Of a DNA stretch of 64,000 bases, positions 35,225-45,181 are shown one piece after another; the stretch's first letter is position 1; every line of letters begins with the position of its first letter. Under the pieces are notes generated by a model. It had not been told where the DNA came from. It did not search any database and saw nothing but the letters and a program-made list of their open reading frames with translations. The translations under genes and the position numbers were made by a program. Origin of the DNA: Kiloniella sp. EL199 (GTDB lineage Bacteria > Pseudomonadota > Alphaproteobacteria > Kiloniellales > Kiloniellaceae); the NCBI RefSeq assembly GCF_900313065.1, contig NZ_OMPU01000004.1, positions 1 through 64,000 on the forward strand, written 5' to 3'.

Positions 35225-36469
35225 TCAGCGGTAAACAGTCAGCTTGTCAGCCAAAGCGTCCAGCTTAACAAGTTCTTGATCACCACTGGAAAGATCACGA
35301 AGCGTCGCAGAATTTTCAGCCAACTCATCATCCCCCATAATAATGGCAGCATAGGCATTTTGCTTATTGGCCCGGTTCAATCGTTTTTTAAGATTACCAC
35401 TAAAGCCAACTTCGACACGATATGCCGCATATCTTAACTCATCAGCCAGAATTTGTGCCCGTGCTTCGGCAGCTTCACCCATTGGAATAATAACAACTGG
35501 CTGAGGTTCCACGACTTGCCGTGTCATCAGCATGGCCAAACGCTCAATGCCAGAAGCCCAACCGACACCTGGCGTTGCAGGGCCACCCATGGTTTTGATC
35601 AAACCATCATAACGACCACCAGCCAAAACAGTTCCCTGCGCACCCAGTACTGTTGTCGTAAACTCAAATGCTGTGTGGCAATAATAATCTAAACCGCGCA
35701 CAAGGCGTGGATTTATTTCATAGGAAATACCCAAAGCATCCAGGCCACCTTTGACTTGTGCAAAAAAATCTTTGCTCAAATCATTGAGATAGTCAGAGAA
35801 AACAGGCGCATCAGCAACAAGCTTTCTATCCCCTTCATCCTTTGAGTCCAGAATACGCAATGGATTTTTCTCAAGGCGACTCAAGCTATCTTCAGAAAGC
35901 TGGTCTTTGAACGCAGAGAAGTATTCGATCAATGCAGTACGATAGGCCTGTCGGCTTTCAACATCCCCAAGTGTATTGAGTTCCAGCGTCGTATTTTCGT
36001 AAACACCAAGCTCTTTGAGGAAATGCACGCCCAAAGAAATAATCTCAACATCCCCTTGTGGTTTATCAACGCCGAGAAGTTCCACACCAGCTTGATGGAA
36101 TTGTCTCTGCCGACCTTTTTGCGGGCGCTCATGGCGAAACATTGGGCCACCATAAAAGAACTTCACCGGTAGTTGCTGGCTCAAGCCGTTAGACATAAAA
36201 GCACGGGCAACACCTGCGGTATTTTCCGGACGCAGCGTTATCTCGTCCCCACCCTTGGTAGAGAAGGTGTACATTTCTTTTGTCACGACATCAGAAGTAT
36301 CACCAAGTGTCCGCCTGAAAACTTCTGTTTTCTCAAAAACAGGCGTGATTATTTCATCATAACCGAAACGATTGGCAACTTCTCGCCCAATGTTCAACAC
36401 TTCGCGATGTCGACGCATGTCATCTCCAAAAAGGTCATGCGTGCCGCGTACTGGTTGAAGAGAAGACAT
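35225..36469 (-). CDS. hisS: Histidyl-tRNA synthetase
   Basis: The start at 36469 follows AGGAGAACC, giving 414 residues; the open frame continues upstream to 36628 but encodes a non-family hydrophobic stretch. Class II motifs: motif 2 around FFYGGPMFRHERPQKGR, and the histidine-specific LVRGLDYYCHTAFE and AGGRYDGL. The C-terminal anticodon-binding domain (VVIIPMGEAAEARA to the end) is complete. It charges tRNA-His. The ispG gene lies 130 bases upstream in the same direction. Confidence 0.96.
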   Translation of the reverse strand: MSSLQPVRGTHDLFGDDMRRHREVLNIGREVANRFGYDEIITPVFEKTEVFRRTLGDTSDVVTKEMYTFSTKGGDEITLRPENTAGVARAFMSNGLSQQLPVKFFYGGPMFRHERPQKGRQRQFHQAGVELLGVDKPQGDVEIISLGVHFLKELGVYENTTLELNTLGDVESRQAYRTALIEYFSAFKDQLSEDSLSRLEKNPLRILDSKDEGDRKLVADAPVFSDYLNDLSKDFFAQVKGGLDALGISYEINPRLVRGLDYYCHTAFEFTTTVLGAQGTVLAGGRYDGLIKTMGGPATPGVGWASGIERLAMLMTRQVVEPQPVVIIPMGEAAEARAQILADELRYAAYRVEVGFSGNLKKRLNRANKQNAYAAIIMGDDELAENSATLRDLSSGDQELVKLDALADKLTVYR

Positions 36470-36599
36470 CGTTAGGGTTCTCCTGAAATAAACAAATAAA
36501 GGTATAAAGTAAAAAATAACCGGAATGGTTATAGGGAATAGCCTTTTAAAAGTACATAGCCACAATAGCGTGCCACATACTTTTATAAAAGCTCCACAG

Positions 36600-37733
36600 C
36601 TAGTGCCCCATCTGTTGTGGCGTTTCACCCCGGGCTACAGCGTCTTCGATTTCAGCTGCCTTGGTTTCGATCATGCCCACCAGATGATCCACAATACTTC
36701 GATCTTTGAGACGATGATCCGGCATACCGGCAACATAAACCTGATGAGTCCCCTTACCACCGCCAGTCAAACCAATATCGGTCATAGTCGCCTCACCAGG
36801 GCCATTTACCACACACCCGATAACAGAAACAGTCATCGGTGTAGTAATGTGACTCAATCTTTCTTCCAATACAGAAACGGTATTAATCACATCGAACTGT
36901 TGACGGGCACAAGATGGACAGGAAATGACATTCACCCCCCTGTGTCTCAACCCCAAAGACTTCAGAATATCAAATCCAACTTTGATCTCTTCAACAGGAT
37001 CAGCAGATAGAGATACACGCAGCGTATCACCAATACCTGACCACAAAAGACTTCCCAAACCGATAGATGATTTAATCGTTCCTGTACGCAAACCACCAGC
37101 TTCTGTAACACCGATATGAAGGGGGTAATCACAAACCTCGCCCAACTGCATATAGGCAGCCACAGCCATGAAAACGTCCGATGCCTTACAGGAAATTTTA
37201 AACTCCCTGAAATCAAGATCTTCCAGAATACGGATATGACCGAGAGCAGATTCCACCATTGCATCGGGGCATGGTTCCCCGAAACGTTCCAGAAGATGTT
37301 TTTCCAAAGATCCGGCATTCACACCGATACGCATGGAACAGCCATGATCCTTTGCGGCACTGACAACTTCAAGCACCTTCTCGCGCTTACCAATGTTTCC
37401 CGGATTAATCCGTAAACAGGCCGCACCGGATTCAGCGGCTTCAATGGCACGCTTGTAATGGAAGTGAATGTCCGCAACGATCGGCACAGAGACTTCTTTG
37501 ACGATTTCTTTCAAGGCCCTGGAAGATTCTTCATCCGGGCAAGACACACGAACGATATCAGCACCGGCTTCTTCCATCGCATGGATCTGTTCAACAGTCG
37601 CCTTTACGTCAGTCGTTAAGGTGTTCGTCATTGATTGAACAGTAATAGGCGCGTCCCCACCAACGGGAACATTACCAACCATTACCTGTCGTGATTTCCG
37701 GCGAACAATATCTCGCCAAGGACGTATGCTCAT
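36600..37733 (-). CDS. ispG: 4-hydroxy-3-methylbut-2-enyl diphosphate synthase
   Basis: About 377 residues from the ATG at 37733 (GAGAGAG upstream). It catalyses the penultimate step of the MEP isoprenoid pathway. The TIM barrel has [12 protein letters not shown] and [13 protein letters not shown]. The [4Fe-4S] domain has cysteines in [12 protein letters not shown] and [12 protein letters not shown]. It is followed by hisS, as in many proteobacteria, and preceded by the RodZ-like gene. Confidence 0.97.
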   Translation of the reverse strand: MSIRPWRDIVRRKSRQVMVGNVPVGGDAPITVQSMTNTLTTDVKATVEQIHAMEEAGADIVRVSCPDEESSRALKEIVKEVSVPIVADIHFHYKRAIEAAESGAACLRINPGNIGKREKVLEVVSAAKDHGCSMRIGVNAGSLEKHLLERFGEPCPDAMVESALGHIRILEDLDFREFKISCKASDVFMAVAAYMQLGEVCDYPLHIGVTEAGGLRTGTIKSSIGLGSLLWSGIGDTLRVSLSADPVEEIKVGFDILKSLGLRHRGVNVISCPSCARQQFDVINTVSVLEERLSHITTPMTVSVIGCVVNGPGEATMTDIGLTGGGKGTHQVYVAGMPDHRLKDRSIVDHLVGMIETKAAEIEDAVARGETPQQMGH

Positions 37734-37843
37734 CAAACTCTCTCTGTGCCCTAAAAAGCAAAGGAAACATGCGCTTTCTTGAACAATAATTCAAGTTGAA
37801 ACCTTAATGTGATAGAAGCTATTCAAGCCTGCAATAGTGACAG

Positions 37844-37887
37844 AAAAAAGAAAAGGCGCAGCTTTATGACTACGCCTTTTCTTTTTT
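37844..37887. terminator. Bidirectional terminator after the RodZ-like gene
   Basis: AAAAAAGAAAAGGCG (37844-37858) pairs with CGCCTTTTCTTTTTT (37873-37887). On the minus strand it ends the RodZ-like transcript with a T run; it would also work rightward. Confidence 0.9.
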
Positions 37888-37914
37888 AGCGATTAACTTT
37901 TTGAAATATAATAT

Positions 37915-39150
37915 CTATTCTGCCGTAATTGACTCTAGAAGCCCTTCTTCAGAAAGTATTATATCTCTTCGTACAGCACCCAGAGCTCCAAGTTTGGGCA
38001 AATTATTACCATTTAATTTAATTGTAATACCACCGGCATTGCCCGTAGCCATAACCAGATCATCTTGATCAGGGACATTATAAACAGACCCTGCTCTGAG
38101 AACCCGGCTAAAAATCGCTTCTCCCGACCCATTCACGATATGCATCCATGTATCTCTTTCGGCATGGATAGAGATCGGAGAATCTCCGACTTCATCGCCA
38201 AAAATTTCTGGCTCAGGTGGTGGCGGAGGTGTTACTGCAGCCACAGATGTTTCCGTCGAAGCAGGATCATCTTCCGATGTACTCTGACTCGCAATATCTT
38301 CAGCAGTTACATCTTCGCTCGTTATTTCAGAAACTGCAGCATCTCCCTGCTCGGCATTCCCCGTCAGGGAAACTTCCGGAATGTCGGGAACCGCCTGTGA
38401 TTGTGTCTCAACAGTTACAGCCTCTGAAACTGTATCAGTCGATGTTGTTTCAGTCGCTTCTTGTCCATTTTGGCTCTGGGCTTCTGGAGCCCGGTTCGCA
38501 ATCGACTCTTCTGCACTTGAGTTTTCTGCTTGAGTATCATCACTTGATGGAGCATCAACAGCCGTTACACTACTTCCAACCGTCGTATCAGCCTGAGAAA
38601 TACTCTCAACAGGCGTCGAGGCAACATCAACTGAACCTGCCGCTGATGCCTCTTCTTCAGCTGTAGTATCTGCTTTCTTTTCAGACAGAAAAGGAACCCA
38701 TTCAGAGATATCAACATCGAAACGGGATATCGCTGTCCATCCGCCATAGGCAACGCCTAACAGAACAATTGAAGTCAACAGAATAGCCAACCCGGGCGTC
38801 TTACTTTCAGGGACTGGTGTTGGAAAAACCAACTGCTTCCGGTCGCCATAATTTTGAACCTCTTGTTTGAACTGCCGAACAATTTCATCTTTGTCGAGAT
38901 TCAAATAGCCCGCATAGGTTCGCACAAAACCATATGCATAAGTGTCCCCCGGCAAGCTGGCAAAATCACCACGTTCAATTGCTTCCAGAAAAACATATCT
39001 GATACGAAGAATACTCGCGACAGAACGTAAATCCTGTCCGCGTTTTTCCCGACCGGTACGAAGGATTTCCGCAACAGTTATTGTCGGCTCGTTATTTTCC
39101 GAGGTATTTTCCCCGGATGTGTTTTCACGTGATTCCGGCATCGCTTCCAC
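37915..39150 (-). CDS. RodZ-like helix-turn-helix membrane protein
   Basis: I favour a GTG start at 39150, five bases after GGAGG, giving 411 residues; an ATG at 39141 is possible. The layout is a cytoplasmic HTH_25 domain (VAEILRTGREKRGQDLRSVA to about residue 100) and one membrane helix (AILLTSIVLLGVAYGGWTA). A roughly 180-residue Ser/Thr/Glu/Ala-rich periplasmic linker and a C-terminal DUF4115 domain (ISIHAERDTWMHIVNGSGE) follow. This is the RodZ plan, which links MreB filaments to the cell-wall machinery. It lies upstream of ispG, as in many proteobacteria. Confidence 0.88.
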   Translation of the reverse strand: MEAMPESRENTSGENTSENNEPTITVAEILRTGREKRGQDLRSVASILRIRYVFLEAIERGDFASLPGDTYAYGFVRTYAGYLNLDKDEIVRQFKQEVQNYGDRKQLVFPTPVPESKTPGLAILLTSIVLLGVAYGGWTAISRFDVDISEWVPFLSEKKADTTAEEEASAAGSVDVASTPVESISQADTTVGSSVTAVDAPSSDDTQAENSSAEESIANRAPEAQSQNGQEATETTSTDTVSEAVTVETQSQAVPDIPEVSLTGNAEQGDAAVSEITSEDVTAEDIASQSTSEDDPASTETSVAAVTPPPPPEPEIFGDEVGDSPISIHAERDTWMHIVNGSGEAIFSRVLRAGSVYNVPDQDDLVMATGNAGGITIKLNGNNLPKLGALGAVRRDIILSEEGLLESITAE

Positions 39151-39260
39151 AATCCCCTCCCTGCAAGCTGCGACCATCACTTAGTATTAAGCACTGGTCA
39201 CCTGTGGCGCGTATGGGAAAGTTGTAACAAATTCAGTAACAAACAACAAATAAATCTATT

Positions 39261-41543
39261 TTAAATCACAACGTTTGCTGTTTTGACATAGTTCTCTAAT
39301 TCACTACGTACACTGTGATCAGGTTTCTCCAACAGGCCTGTTACAAACTGTTTAATACTATCCACATCCAGCGAGCGTACCATTTTCTTTGCCCCGGGAA
39401 CCTGTTGCGCAGGCATGGACAGAGATTTAAAGCCACATCCAATCAATGCCATGGCTTCTATTGGTTGCCCCGCCATATCACCACACAAAGAAAGGTCCAC
39501 GCCAGCCCGATGTGTTGTTTCCGAAATATTTTGCATCATCTTTAAGACACCGGGGTTCAAAGCATCATACCGCCGTGCCAATCGGGTATTGCCCCGGTCC
39601 GTTGCAAAAACAAACTGCAACAGATCGTTACTACCGACGGACAGAAAATCCACCTCTTGGCATAAGGGAACCAACTGCCAAATCAACGCCGGAACTTCTA
39701 ACATAGCGCCGACTCTTATTTTTTCCGGCAAGACACCGCCAATAGTTTTTTCGCGTTCCAGTTCACGATCCAGTAAAGCGCGTGCAGCTCTGAATTCTGC
39801 TGTTTCCGATATCATCGGGAACATTACCTCAAGCTGACGTCCCGCGCAGGCACGAATGAGGGCACGCAACTGCTGACGCAATAAAGCCGGTCGATCCAGG
39901 CCGATACGAATAGCGCGCCACCCCATAGCCGGATTTTCTTCTGCGACGCTCGACCAATAAGGCAATACCTTGTCGCCACCGACATCCAGTGTTCGGAAGA
40001 CAACAGATTTACCCTCGGCCCGATCCATCGCCTTACGATACAATTCCGCTTGCTCGGCTACATCAGGAAGGGATTTACGGACCATAAAGGGAACTTCAGT
40101 TCGGTATAAGCCAACACCATCGGCCCCTGCTGCGTGCATGTGCGGCAGATCCATCAACAGCCCGACATTAACATTCAGAGATATTCGCTGACCATCCAGA
40201 CTAACGGGGGCAAGTTCCCGGGTGGCTGAAACCTCTGCCCATCTAAGTTTTTTATCTTTTACGCTAGTCCGTAATGTCCGGAGGACATCATCTTTCGGAC
40301 GAACAAAAACCTGATCATGCGATGCATCCAGAACAACCATGTCCCCTTCGCGAATACGAGTCAGCACATCCCGGCAACGCCCGATAATGGGAAGTTCAAG
40401 GGCCTGTGCAACCAAAGCAACATGAGCGGTCGGAGACCCTTCTTCCAGAACAACTCCTTTCAGGCGATCCCAGTCATAATCAAGGAGTTCAGCCGGGCCA
40501 AGCGTACGCGCAAGCAGAATAAACTCATCCGGTAATTCAGGCTTATCTTCGTCCAAATCAAGTAAATGATGCAAAAGTCGATTGGCAAGATCATCCAAGT
40601 CAGCAAGACGCTCCCTCAGATAAGGATCGCTGATCTTGCTCATCCGTGAACGGGTTTCATTTTGAATCTTTTGAACTGCAGCTTCTGCAGTCATCCCGCC
40701 AACACGAATTGCCTCGGTAATTTTACCGACCCATCCCCGGTCTTCAGCAAACATTCGATAGGTTTCAAGCACTTCGCGCTGCTCTCCCATCGCAGCAATA
40801 TCAGTTCTCGTCAGCATCTCATCTATTGATGAGCGCATTTCCCTGACGGTTTTTTCCAGACGCTCGATTTCTTCGTCAATATCATCTGCAATAATGCGAT
40901 TAATAATAATACCGCGATTATGGAAAACGGCTTGCCCGATACCCATACCCTCGTTGAGACAAAGGCCTTTTATCCGGTCGGGCTTTTCGAGTTCCTCTTT
41001 GGAACTCTCTGCTTCCAAGGCCGAAACCGAAAGTGCTCCCCCTGCAATAAGTTCAGCCAAAACCATGGCAATCGTTTCTAGGGCTTCGACTTCTTCTTCG
41101 TCATAATGACGATGGGTAACATTCTGAACGGCGATAACCCCTAGAACACGACCGCTTCGTAGGATTGGCACCCCCAGCATGGATTGGTAAGGTTCCTCAC
41201 CTGTCTCAGGACGATAAGCAAAATTAGGATGACGGGGAGCATCAGAAACAGCCATGGGCAAAGCCAGAGCAGCACACTGCCCCACAATACCTTCACCTTT
41301 GTGCAATCGTGTTTGGTAAACGGCTTCAGGTTTCAGCCCCATAGTCGCCGCAAGCTCGAGATATTCACCTCGGCGCATAACATAGATTGAGCACACTTCT
41401 GCACTCATATCCCGCGCGATCAGGTTGACTGTTTGCGCCAAGCGTTCCTGATTGGTGGATTTGCCCTTCATCTGATCGCGCAAGAGTTTTAACAAACGAC
41501 GAGATCCACCCCAAGCCGATGTTTTGTCATTCTTGCCTGTCAT
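39261..41543 (-). CDS. ptsP: PEP-protein phosphotransferase PtsP (enzyme I-Ntr)
   Basis: From the ATG at 41543 the protein has 760 residues; a longer frame to 41627 runs through an upstream hairpin. It has an N-terminal GAF domain (about 15-165), the EI N-domain, the phosphohistidine domain with H374 in EGSPTAHVALVA, and the C-terminal PEP-binding barrel (GADGVGLYRTEVPFM; FLSVGSNDLLQF). It phosphorylates NPr to start the nitrogen-related PTS. It follows lysC, as from memory in other alphaproteobacteria. Confidence 0.96.
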   Translation of the reverse strand: MTGKNDKTSAWGGSRRLLKLLRDQMKGKSTNQERLAQTVNLIARDMSAEVCSIYVMRRGEYLELAATMGLKPEAVYQTRLHKGEGIVGQCAALALPMAVSDAPRHPNFAYRPETGEEPYQSMLGVPILRSGRVLGVIAVQNVTHRHYDEEEVEALETIAMVLAELIAGGALSVSALEAESSKEELEKPDRIKGLCLNEGMGIGQAVFHNRGIIINRIIADDIDEEIERLEKTVREMRSSIDEMLTRTDIAAMGEQREVLETYRMFAEDRGWVGKITEAIRVGGMTAEAAVQKIQNETRSRMSKISDPYLRERLADLDDLANRLLHHLLDLDEDKPELPDEFILLARTLGPAELLDYDWDRLKGVVLEEGSPTAHVALVAQALELPIIGRCRDVLTRIREGDMVVLDASHDQVFVRPKDDVLRTLRTSVKDKKLRWAEVSATRELAPVSLDGQRISLNVNVGLLMDLPHMHAAGADGVGLYRTEVPFMVRKSLPDVAEQAELYRKAMDRAEGKSVVFRTLDVGGDKVLPYWSSVAEENPAMGWRAIRIGLDRPALLRQQLRALIRACAGRQLEVMFPMISETAEFRAARALLDRELEREKTIGGVLPEKIRVGAMLEVPALIWQLVPLCQEVDFLSVGSNDLLQFVFATDRGNTRLARRYDALNPGVLKMMQNISETTHRAGVDLSLCGDMAGQPIEAMALIGCGFKSLSMPAQQVPGAKKMVRSLDVDSIKQFVTGLLEKPDHSVRSELENYVKTANVVI

Positions 41544-41590
41544 CAGATTCAGCACCCTCACAACCAGTAAAAAGCAGGTTCTTATAAATA

Positions 41591-41635
41591 TTGGGTTATC
41601 AGCCCAGAGCCAATAGCCCGGGGCCAATAACCCAA
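41591..41635 (-). other. Inverted and direct repeats between lysC and ptsP
   Basis: TTGGGTTAT (41591-41599) and ATAACCCAA (41627-41635) form a nine-base stem. Inside, on the minus strand, GGTTATTGGC and GGCTATTGGC are near-identical direct repeats, so alternative pairings are possible. It could be a lysC terminator without T run, or a leader structure for ptsP. Confidence 0.45.
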
Positions 41636-41707
41636 CAAAACAAATCCCATGTCGGTTTTAATTACTGCTTATTTACGAAAACCGATTACAGAATTAATAC
41701 TATAATA

Positions 41708-42931
41708 TTAATCTTCTGAATCAAGGCCGTATGCAGTATGCAGACTACGCAAAGCCAGCTCTGTATATTCTTCGGCAACAAGTACAGAAATTTTAATTTC
41801 TGAGGTAGAGATCACTTCGATGTTGATCCCCTTCTCGGCCAAGGCAGAGAACATTTTCTGGGCAACACCTGCGTGAGAACGCATACCAACGCCAATAACA
41901 GAGATTTTTGCAACAGCAGGATCTGAATCCAGACTGTCATATTTCAAACCGTTACTGCTGTCTTCCAGAACGTTAATTGCTCTGTCCAGTTCAGCCTTGG
42001 CAACCGTGAAGGTCATATCTGTGGTTTTTTTATCAGCAGAGATATTTTGAACAATCATATCCACATTGATTGCATTATCTGTCAAGGGACCAAAGATGCT
42101 TGCTGCAACACCCGGTGTATCTCTCACACTACGGAGTGTAATTTTTGCTTCATCACGATTATAGGCGATGCCACTTACGATTGCCTGTTCCACGATTTCT
42201 TCCTCGTCTACAACTAAAGTTCCAGGCTTGTCTTCGAAGCTGGAAAGAACTTGAACGCGCACCCCGTGCTTCATAGCCATTTCGACCGAGCGGGTTTGCA
42301 AAACCTTTGCCCCTTGAGAAGCAAGTTCTAACATTTCCTCATAAGTGATCTTTTCCATCTTGCGAGCTTTGGTCACGATACGGGGATCAGTTGTATAAAT
42401 GCCATCAACGTCCGTATAGATATCACAACGATCAGCTTTTAAGGCCGCAGCAATCGCCACGGCAGAAGTATCAGATCCACCCCGGCCCAATGTCGAAATG
42501 CGACCATCAGGTCCAACACCTTGGAAACCAGCAAAAACAGCAACCTGACCTTCACCAAAGCGGCGAATAATATCGTCGACTTCAATGCGTTCAATTCGGG
42601 CACTTCCATGTGCAGCGTTTGTCACAATCGGGCTCTGCCAACCAAGCCAGGACCGGGCATTGATTCCCATATCCTGCAACACGATAGAAAGTAAGCCTGA
42701 TGTCACCTGCTCGCCTGATGATACAACCGTATCATACTCGCGCAGATCATAGAGCGAACCAGCATCTTGAACATAACTGACTAACTGGTTGGTCACACCA
42801 GCCATTGCGGATACAACTACCGCAACCTCGTTTCCCGCCTCAACCTCTCGCTTAACACGCTTTGCAGCATTACGGATTCGGTCAAGATCTGCAACCGAGG
42901 TGCCACCGAATTTCATAACGACTCGGGCCAT
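41708..42931 (-). CDS. lysC: Aspartate kinase
   Basis: A 407-residue monofunctional aspartokinase. It has the kinase domain with [15 protein letters not shown] and the [13 protein letters not shown] loop. Two ACT regulatory domains follow (about 265-400, with [17 protein letters not shown] and [16 protein letters not shown]). It catalyses the first step to lysine, threonine and methionine. The size is that of the alpha2beta2-type class, which has an internal start for a beta subunit. No lysine riboswitch is visible upstream. Confidence 0.97.
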   Translation of the reverse strand: MARVVMKFGGTSVADLDRIRNAAKRVKREVEAGNEVAVVVSAMAGVTNQLVSYVQDAGSLYDLREYDTVVSSGEQVTSGLLSIVLQDMGINARSWLGWQSPIVTNAAHGSARIERIEVDDIIRRFGEGQVAVFAGFQGVGPDGRISTLGRGGSDTSAVAIAAALKADRCDIYTDVDGIYTTDPRIVTKARKMEKITYEEMLELASQGAKVLQTRSVEMAMKHGVRVQVLSSFEDKPGTLVVDEEEIVEQAIVSGIAYNRDEAKITLRSVRDTPGVAASIFGPLTDNAINVDMIVQNISADKKTTDMTFTVAKAELDRAINVLEDSSNGLKYDSLDSDPAVAKISVIGVGMRSHAGVAQKMFSALAEKGINIEVISTSEIKISVLVAEEYTELALRSLHTAYGLDSED

Positions 42932-43182
42932 CGGAACTCATCCTGTGAGGAAAATATATATTTAATAACACTGCCCCGAATACTACCGTCATAAACCACT
43001 TTCAAACGGTTGCTCTCTGGGCTCGACATATCCATACTCTGCACGGCACAGTGACGCAAGAAAATGCGTGCGAAAAACGAATGCAATTACACATGTAAAA
43101 TGTAAAATAGTGACAATGTGAAGACGAATTTCTCGTCCCCTTACTTAGGTGACGATGACGAAGAAGGTGGCAAGAAATCAAG

Positions 43183-43956
43183 ATGAACGCAGCTCAGACA
43201 CCCGAAAAAGATGAAGCATCAGGTATTACCGTTGATCCACAAGAAATATCAAAGTTCGCTGCAATGGCAGATGAATGGTGGGATCCTTTGGGCAAGTTCA
43301 AGCCACTTCATCAAATAAATCCTGTCCGCATTAGCTATATTCGCGATCACCTTGCTAAAAAACATAATCGCGACATCACTGGTCTCACACCACTCAAGGA
43401 CCTTACGATTCTTGATATTGGATGCGGAGGTGGCTTGCTATCGGAACCTCTGACACGGCTTGGCGCAAAAGTCACGAGTATCGATGCATCACATCGAAAC
43501 ATCGAAATCGCACAGATTCATGCTGAAGAAAGCGGCCTTGAAATGGACTATCGGCATATGACGGCCGAAGAACTCGTTGAACAAGGCGCGCAATTTGATG
43601 CGGTTATCAATATGGAAGTTATCGAGCATGTCGCAGATGTAGAAGCCTATAGCCGAGATTGTGCTGCTCTGGTAAAACCCGGCGGTACAATGTTTGGATC
43701 CACCCTAAATCGCACAAAGAAATCCTATCTTCTCGCAATTGTTGGTGCTGAATACCTGCTGCGTTGGGTCCCGCCTGGGACTCACGAATGGGACAAATTC
43801 TTGCGTCCGTCAGAATTTGTGGATCTTCTGCGTCGCAATGGACTTGGAACTGAGGATCTAATGGGAATTGTCTATAATCCACTACAAGACAAATGGTATC
43901 AGGATGCCAAAGATCTGGATGTAAACTACATGCTGATTGCCGAAAAACCGCAGTAG
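43183..43956 (+). CDS. ubiG: Ubiquinone biosynthesis O-methyltransferase
   Basis: A 257-residue class I methyltransferase. The family N-terminus FAAMADEWWDPLGKFKPLHQINPVR is characteristic of UbiG/Coq3. SAM motif I is ILDIGCGGGLLSEPL, and MEVIEHVAD follows. It performs both O-methylations of ubiquinone synthesis. It is divergent from lysC; the 250-base gap shows no clear promoter beyond A/T-rich TGTAAAATG repeats near 43098-43110. Confidence 0.96.
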   Translation: MNAAQTPEKDEASGITVDPQEISKFAAMADEWWDPLGKFKPLHQINPVRISYIRDHLAKKHNRDITGLTPLKDLTILDIGCGGGLLSEPLTRLGAKVTSIDASHRNIEIAQIHAEESGLEMDYRHMTAEELVEQGAQFDAVINMEVIEHVADVEAYSRDCAALVKPGGTMFGSTLNRTKKSYLLAIVGAEYLLRWVPPGTHEWDKFLRPSEFVDLLRRNGLGTEDLMGIVYNPLQDKWYQDAKDLDVNYMLIAEKPQ

Positions 43957-44055
43957 AAATCCGCGAGAAACTCAGCAGCGCATGAACTATCATAGACTAA
44001 GGCCACTACACTATTGCAATATGCGAAAAATGATAAACGCTAACAGCGCACGCTG

Positions 44056-44475
44056 TTAAGCATCAGCTTTTTGTTTCCATGGAATCGATGAAAAAGCCAC
44101 GCCTTCTTCCTTCAGGCTTTTCGCATCTGTTTCACTGGCCTCGCCATAAATGTTTTTCTTGTCTGATTCGCCATAGTGAATTTTGCGAGCTTCCTTGGCA
44201 AAATCTTTGCCGACGTAATCAAAATTACGCTCAATGGCTTTTTGCGTTTCAGATAAAAATTTCTGTGCTTTGGCAAGCTCGCTTGTTGAAACCTGCTTCT
44301 TCTCACTATTGGCGAGACTGACATTTGGCGCCATCAAAGCCTTTTTGACTTCTTTAGAAGAGCAATTAGGGCACAAAACAATCCCCTTTTCGGATTGATC
44401 CCTAAAAGTCGCATTATCTTTAAACCAAGCTTCAAAAACGTGATCGTTTTCGCATTTTAAATCGAAAAGAATCAT
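44056..44475 (-). CDS. DUF1178 family protein
   Basis: A 139-residue small protein. A zinc-ribbon-like start is visible: C8 and H12 in KCENDHVFEAWF, then C35-x2-C38 (LCPNC). A charged helical middle and the family C-terminus VAFSSIPWKQKADA follow. The function of DUF1178 is unknown; it is common beside nitrilase, grxC and ubiG genes in alphaproteobacteria, as here. Its ATG overlaps the stop of an upstream 34-codon frame (ATGA). A TAACAGC/GCTGTTA hairpin surrounds the stop. Confidence 0.9.
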   Translation of the reverse strand: MILFDLKCENDHVFEAWFKDNATFRDQSEKGIVLCPNCSSKEVKKALMAPNVSLANSEKKQVSTSELAKAQKFLSETQKAIERNFDYVGKDFAKEARKIHYGESDKKNIYGEASETDAKSLKEEGVAFSSIPWKQKADA

Positions 44476-44576
44476 TCTAATCCTGCTTCATCCATACTGT
44501 CAGTCGTGCACGGGATATGGTTATGACTGATGAGATCTGCAATGGTCAAGCCTCTGGCACCAGAAGTTGTTGCCAT
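44472..44576 (-). CDS. Small 34-residue protein ahead of DUF1178
   Basis: An ATG at 44576 is preceded by GAGG at six bases and opens 34 codons. The stop TGA overlaps the DUF1178 start as ATGA, the signature of translational coupling. The product begins MATTSGARGLTIADLISHN and ends MDEAGLE; it is soluble and matches nothing I recognise. It may be a genuine small protein or a leader that passes ribosomes to the next gene. Confidence 0.5.
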   Translation of the reverse strand: MATTSGARGLTIADLISHNHIPCTTDSMDEAGLE

Positions 44577-44658
44577 AAAAAGCCTCAGACAGTACTCAAT
44601 ATAACATGACACTCTTTAACAGATTGTTTCACGGCATTGAATCCAGAGGATAAAAGTT

Positions 44659-45171
44659 ATGAACGAACCATCTGCATGGGTGCTTAAACACGCGGGATAT
44701 ATTCCAGAAGGTAGCGATATATTGGATCTTGCCTGTGGTGCAGGCCGACACGCACGCCTGTTTTTAATGTCAGGACACTACGTAATCGCAATCGATAAAA
44801 ATATCGACGCCCTTGCTGATCTTGAAAACTATCCCGGGGCCGAGATTATTCAAGCAAATCTGGAAGACGGCGGCCCTTTTCCTTTATCAGAAAAGAAATT
44901 TGGCGGAGTCATTGTTACCAACTATCTCTATCGCCCTCTGTTGCCTTTACTCGCCAAACTACTGATACCTGGTGGTACTTTGATCTACGAAACATTTATG
45001 ATCGGAAACGAAAAATTCGGGCGCCCTAAAAATCCAGACTTTCTGTTAAAGCCTCAAGAGCTTTTAGACCATTATCACCCTCAGCTAAGAGTTCTGAGTT
45101 ATGAAGAAACAACAATCACAGAGCCCAATCCTGCCGTTGTTCAGCGTATTTGCGCTGTGAACCTGGTATAA
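44659..45171 (+). CDS. SAM-dependent methyltransferase (TehB-like)
   Basis: A 170-residue minimal class I methyltransferase. Motif I is ILDLACGAGRHARLF, followed by AIDKN at strand 2 and NYLYRPLLPLL with GGTLIYETF further on. The N-terminal NEPSAWVLKHAG is typical of small TehB-type proteins. The substrate is unknown. It lies opposite to its neighbours and appears inserted between the DUF1178 and nitrilase genes; it ends 10 bases from the convergent nitrilase gene. Confidence 0.85.
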   Translation: MNEPSAWVLKHAGYIPEGSDILDLACGAGRHARLFLMSGHYVIAIDKNIDALADLENYPGAEIIQANLEDGGPFPLSEKKFGGVIVTNYLYRPLLPLLAKLLIPGGTLIYETFMIGNEKFGRPKNPDFLLKPQELLDHYHPQLRVLSYEETTITEPNPAVVQRICAVNLV

Positions 45172-45181
45172 CCAGACACGA

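Noticed and set aside
36470-36628. N-terminal extension of hisS by 53 residues
   Set aside because: The segment is hydrophobic and unlike any HisRS; AGGAGAACC supports the start at 36469. The extension also overlaps the ispG end.
38065-38666. Plus-strand frames opposite the RodZ-like gene
   Set aside because: They mirror its low-complexity Ser/Thr/Glu linker and have no motifs.
43098-43110. TGTAAAATGTAAAATAG upstream of ubiG as a promoter or repeat
   Set aside because: A short A/T-rich near-repeat without a matching -35; too weak to call.
41708-43182. Lysine riboswitch ahead of lysC
   Set aside because: The 250 bases upstream lack the conserved lysine aptamer cores; I see only an ordinary leader.
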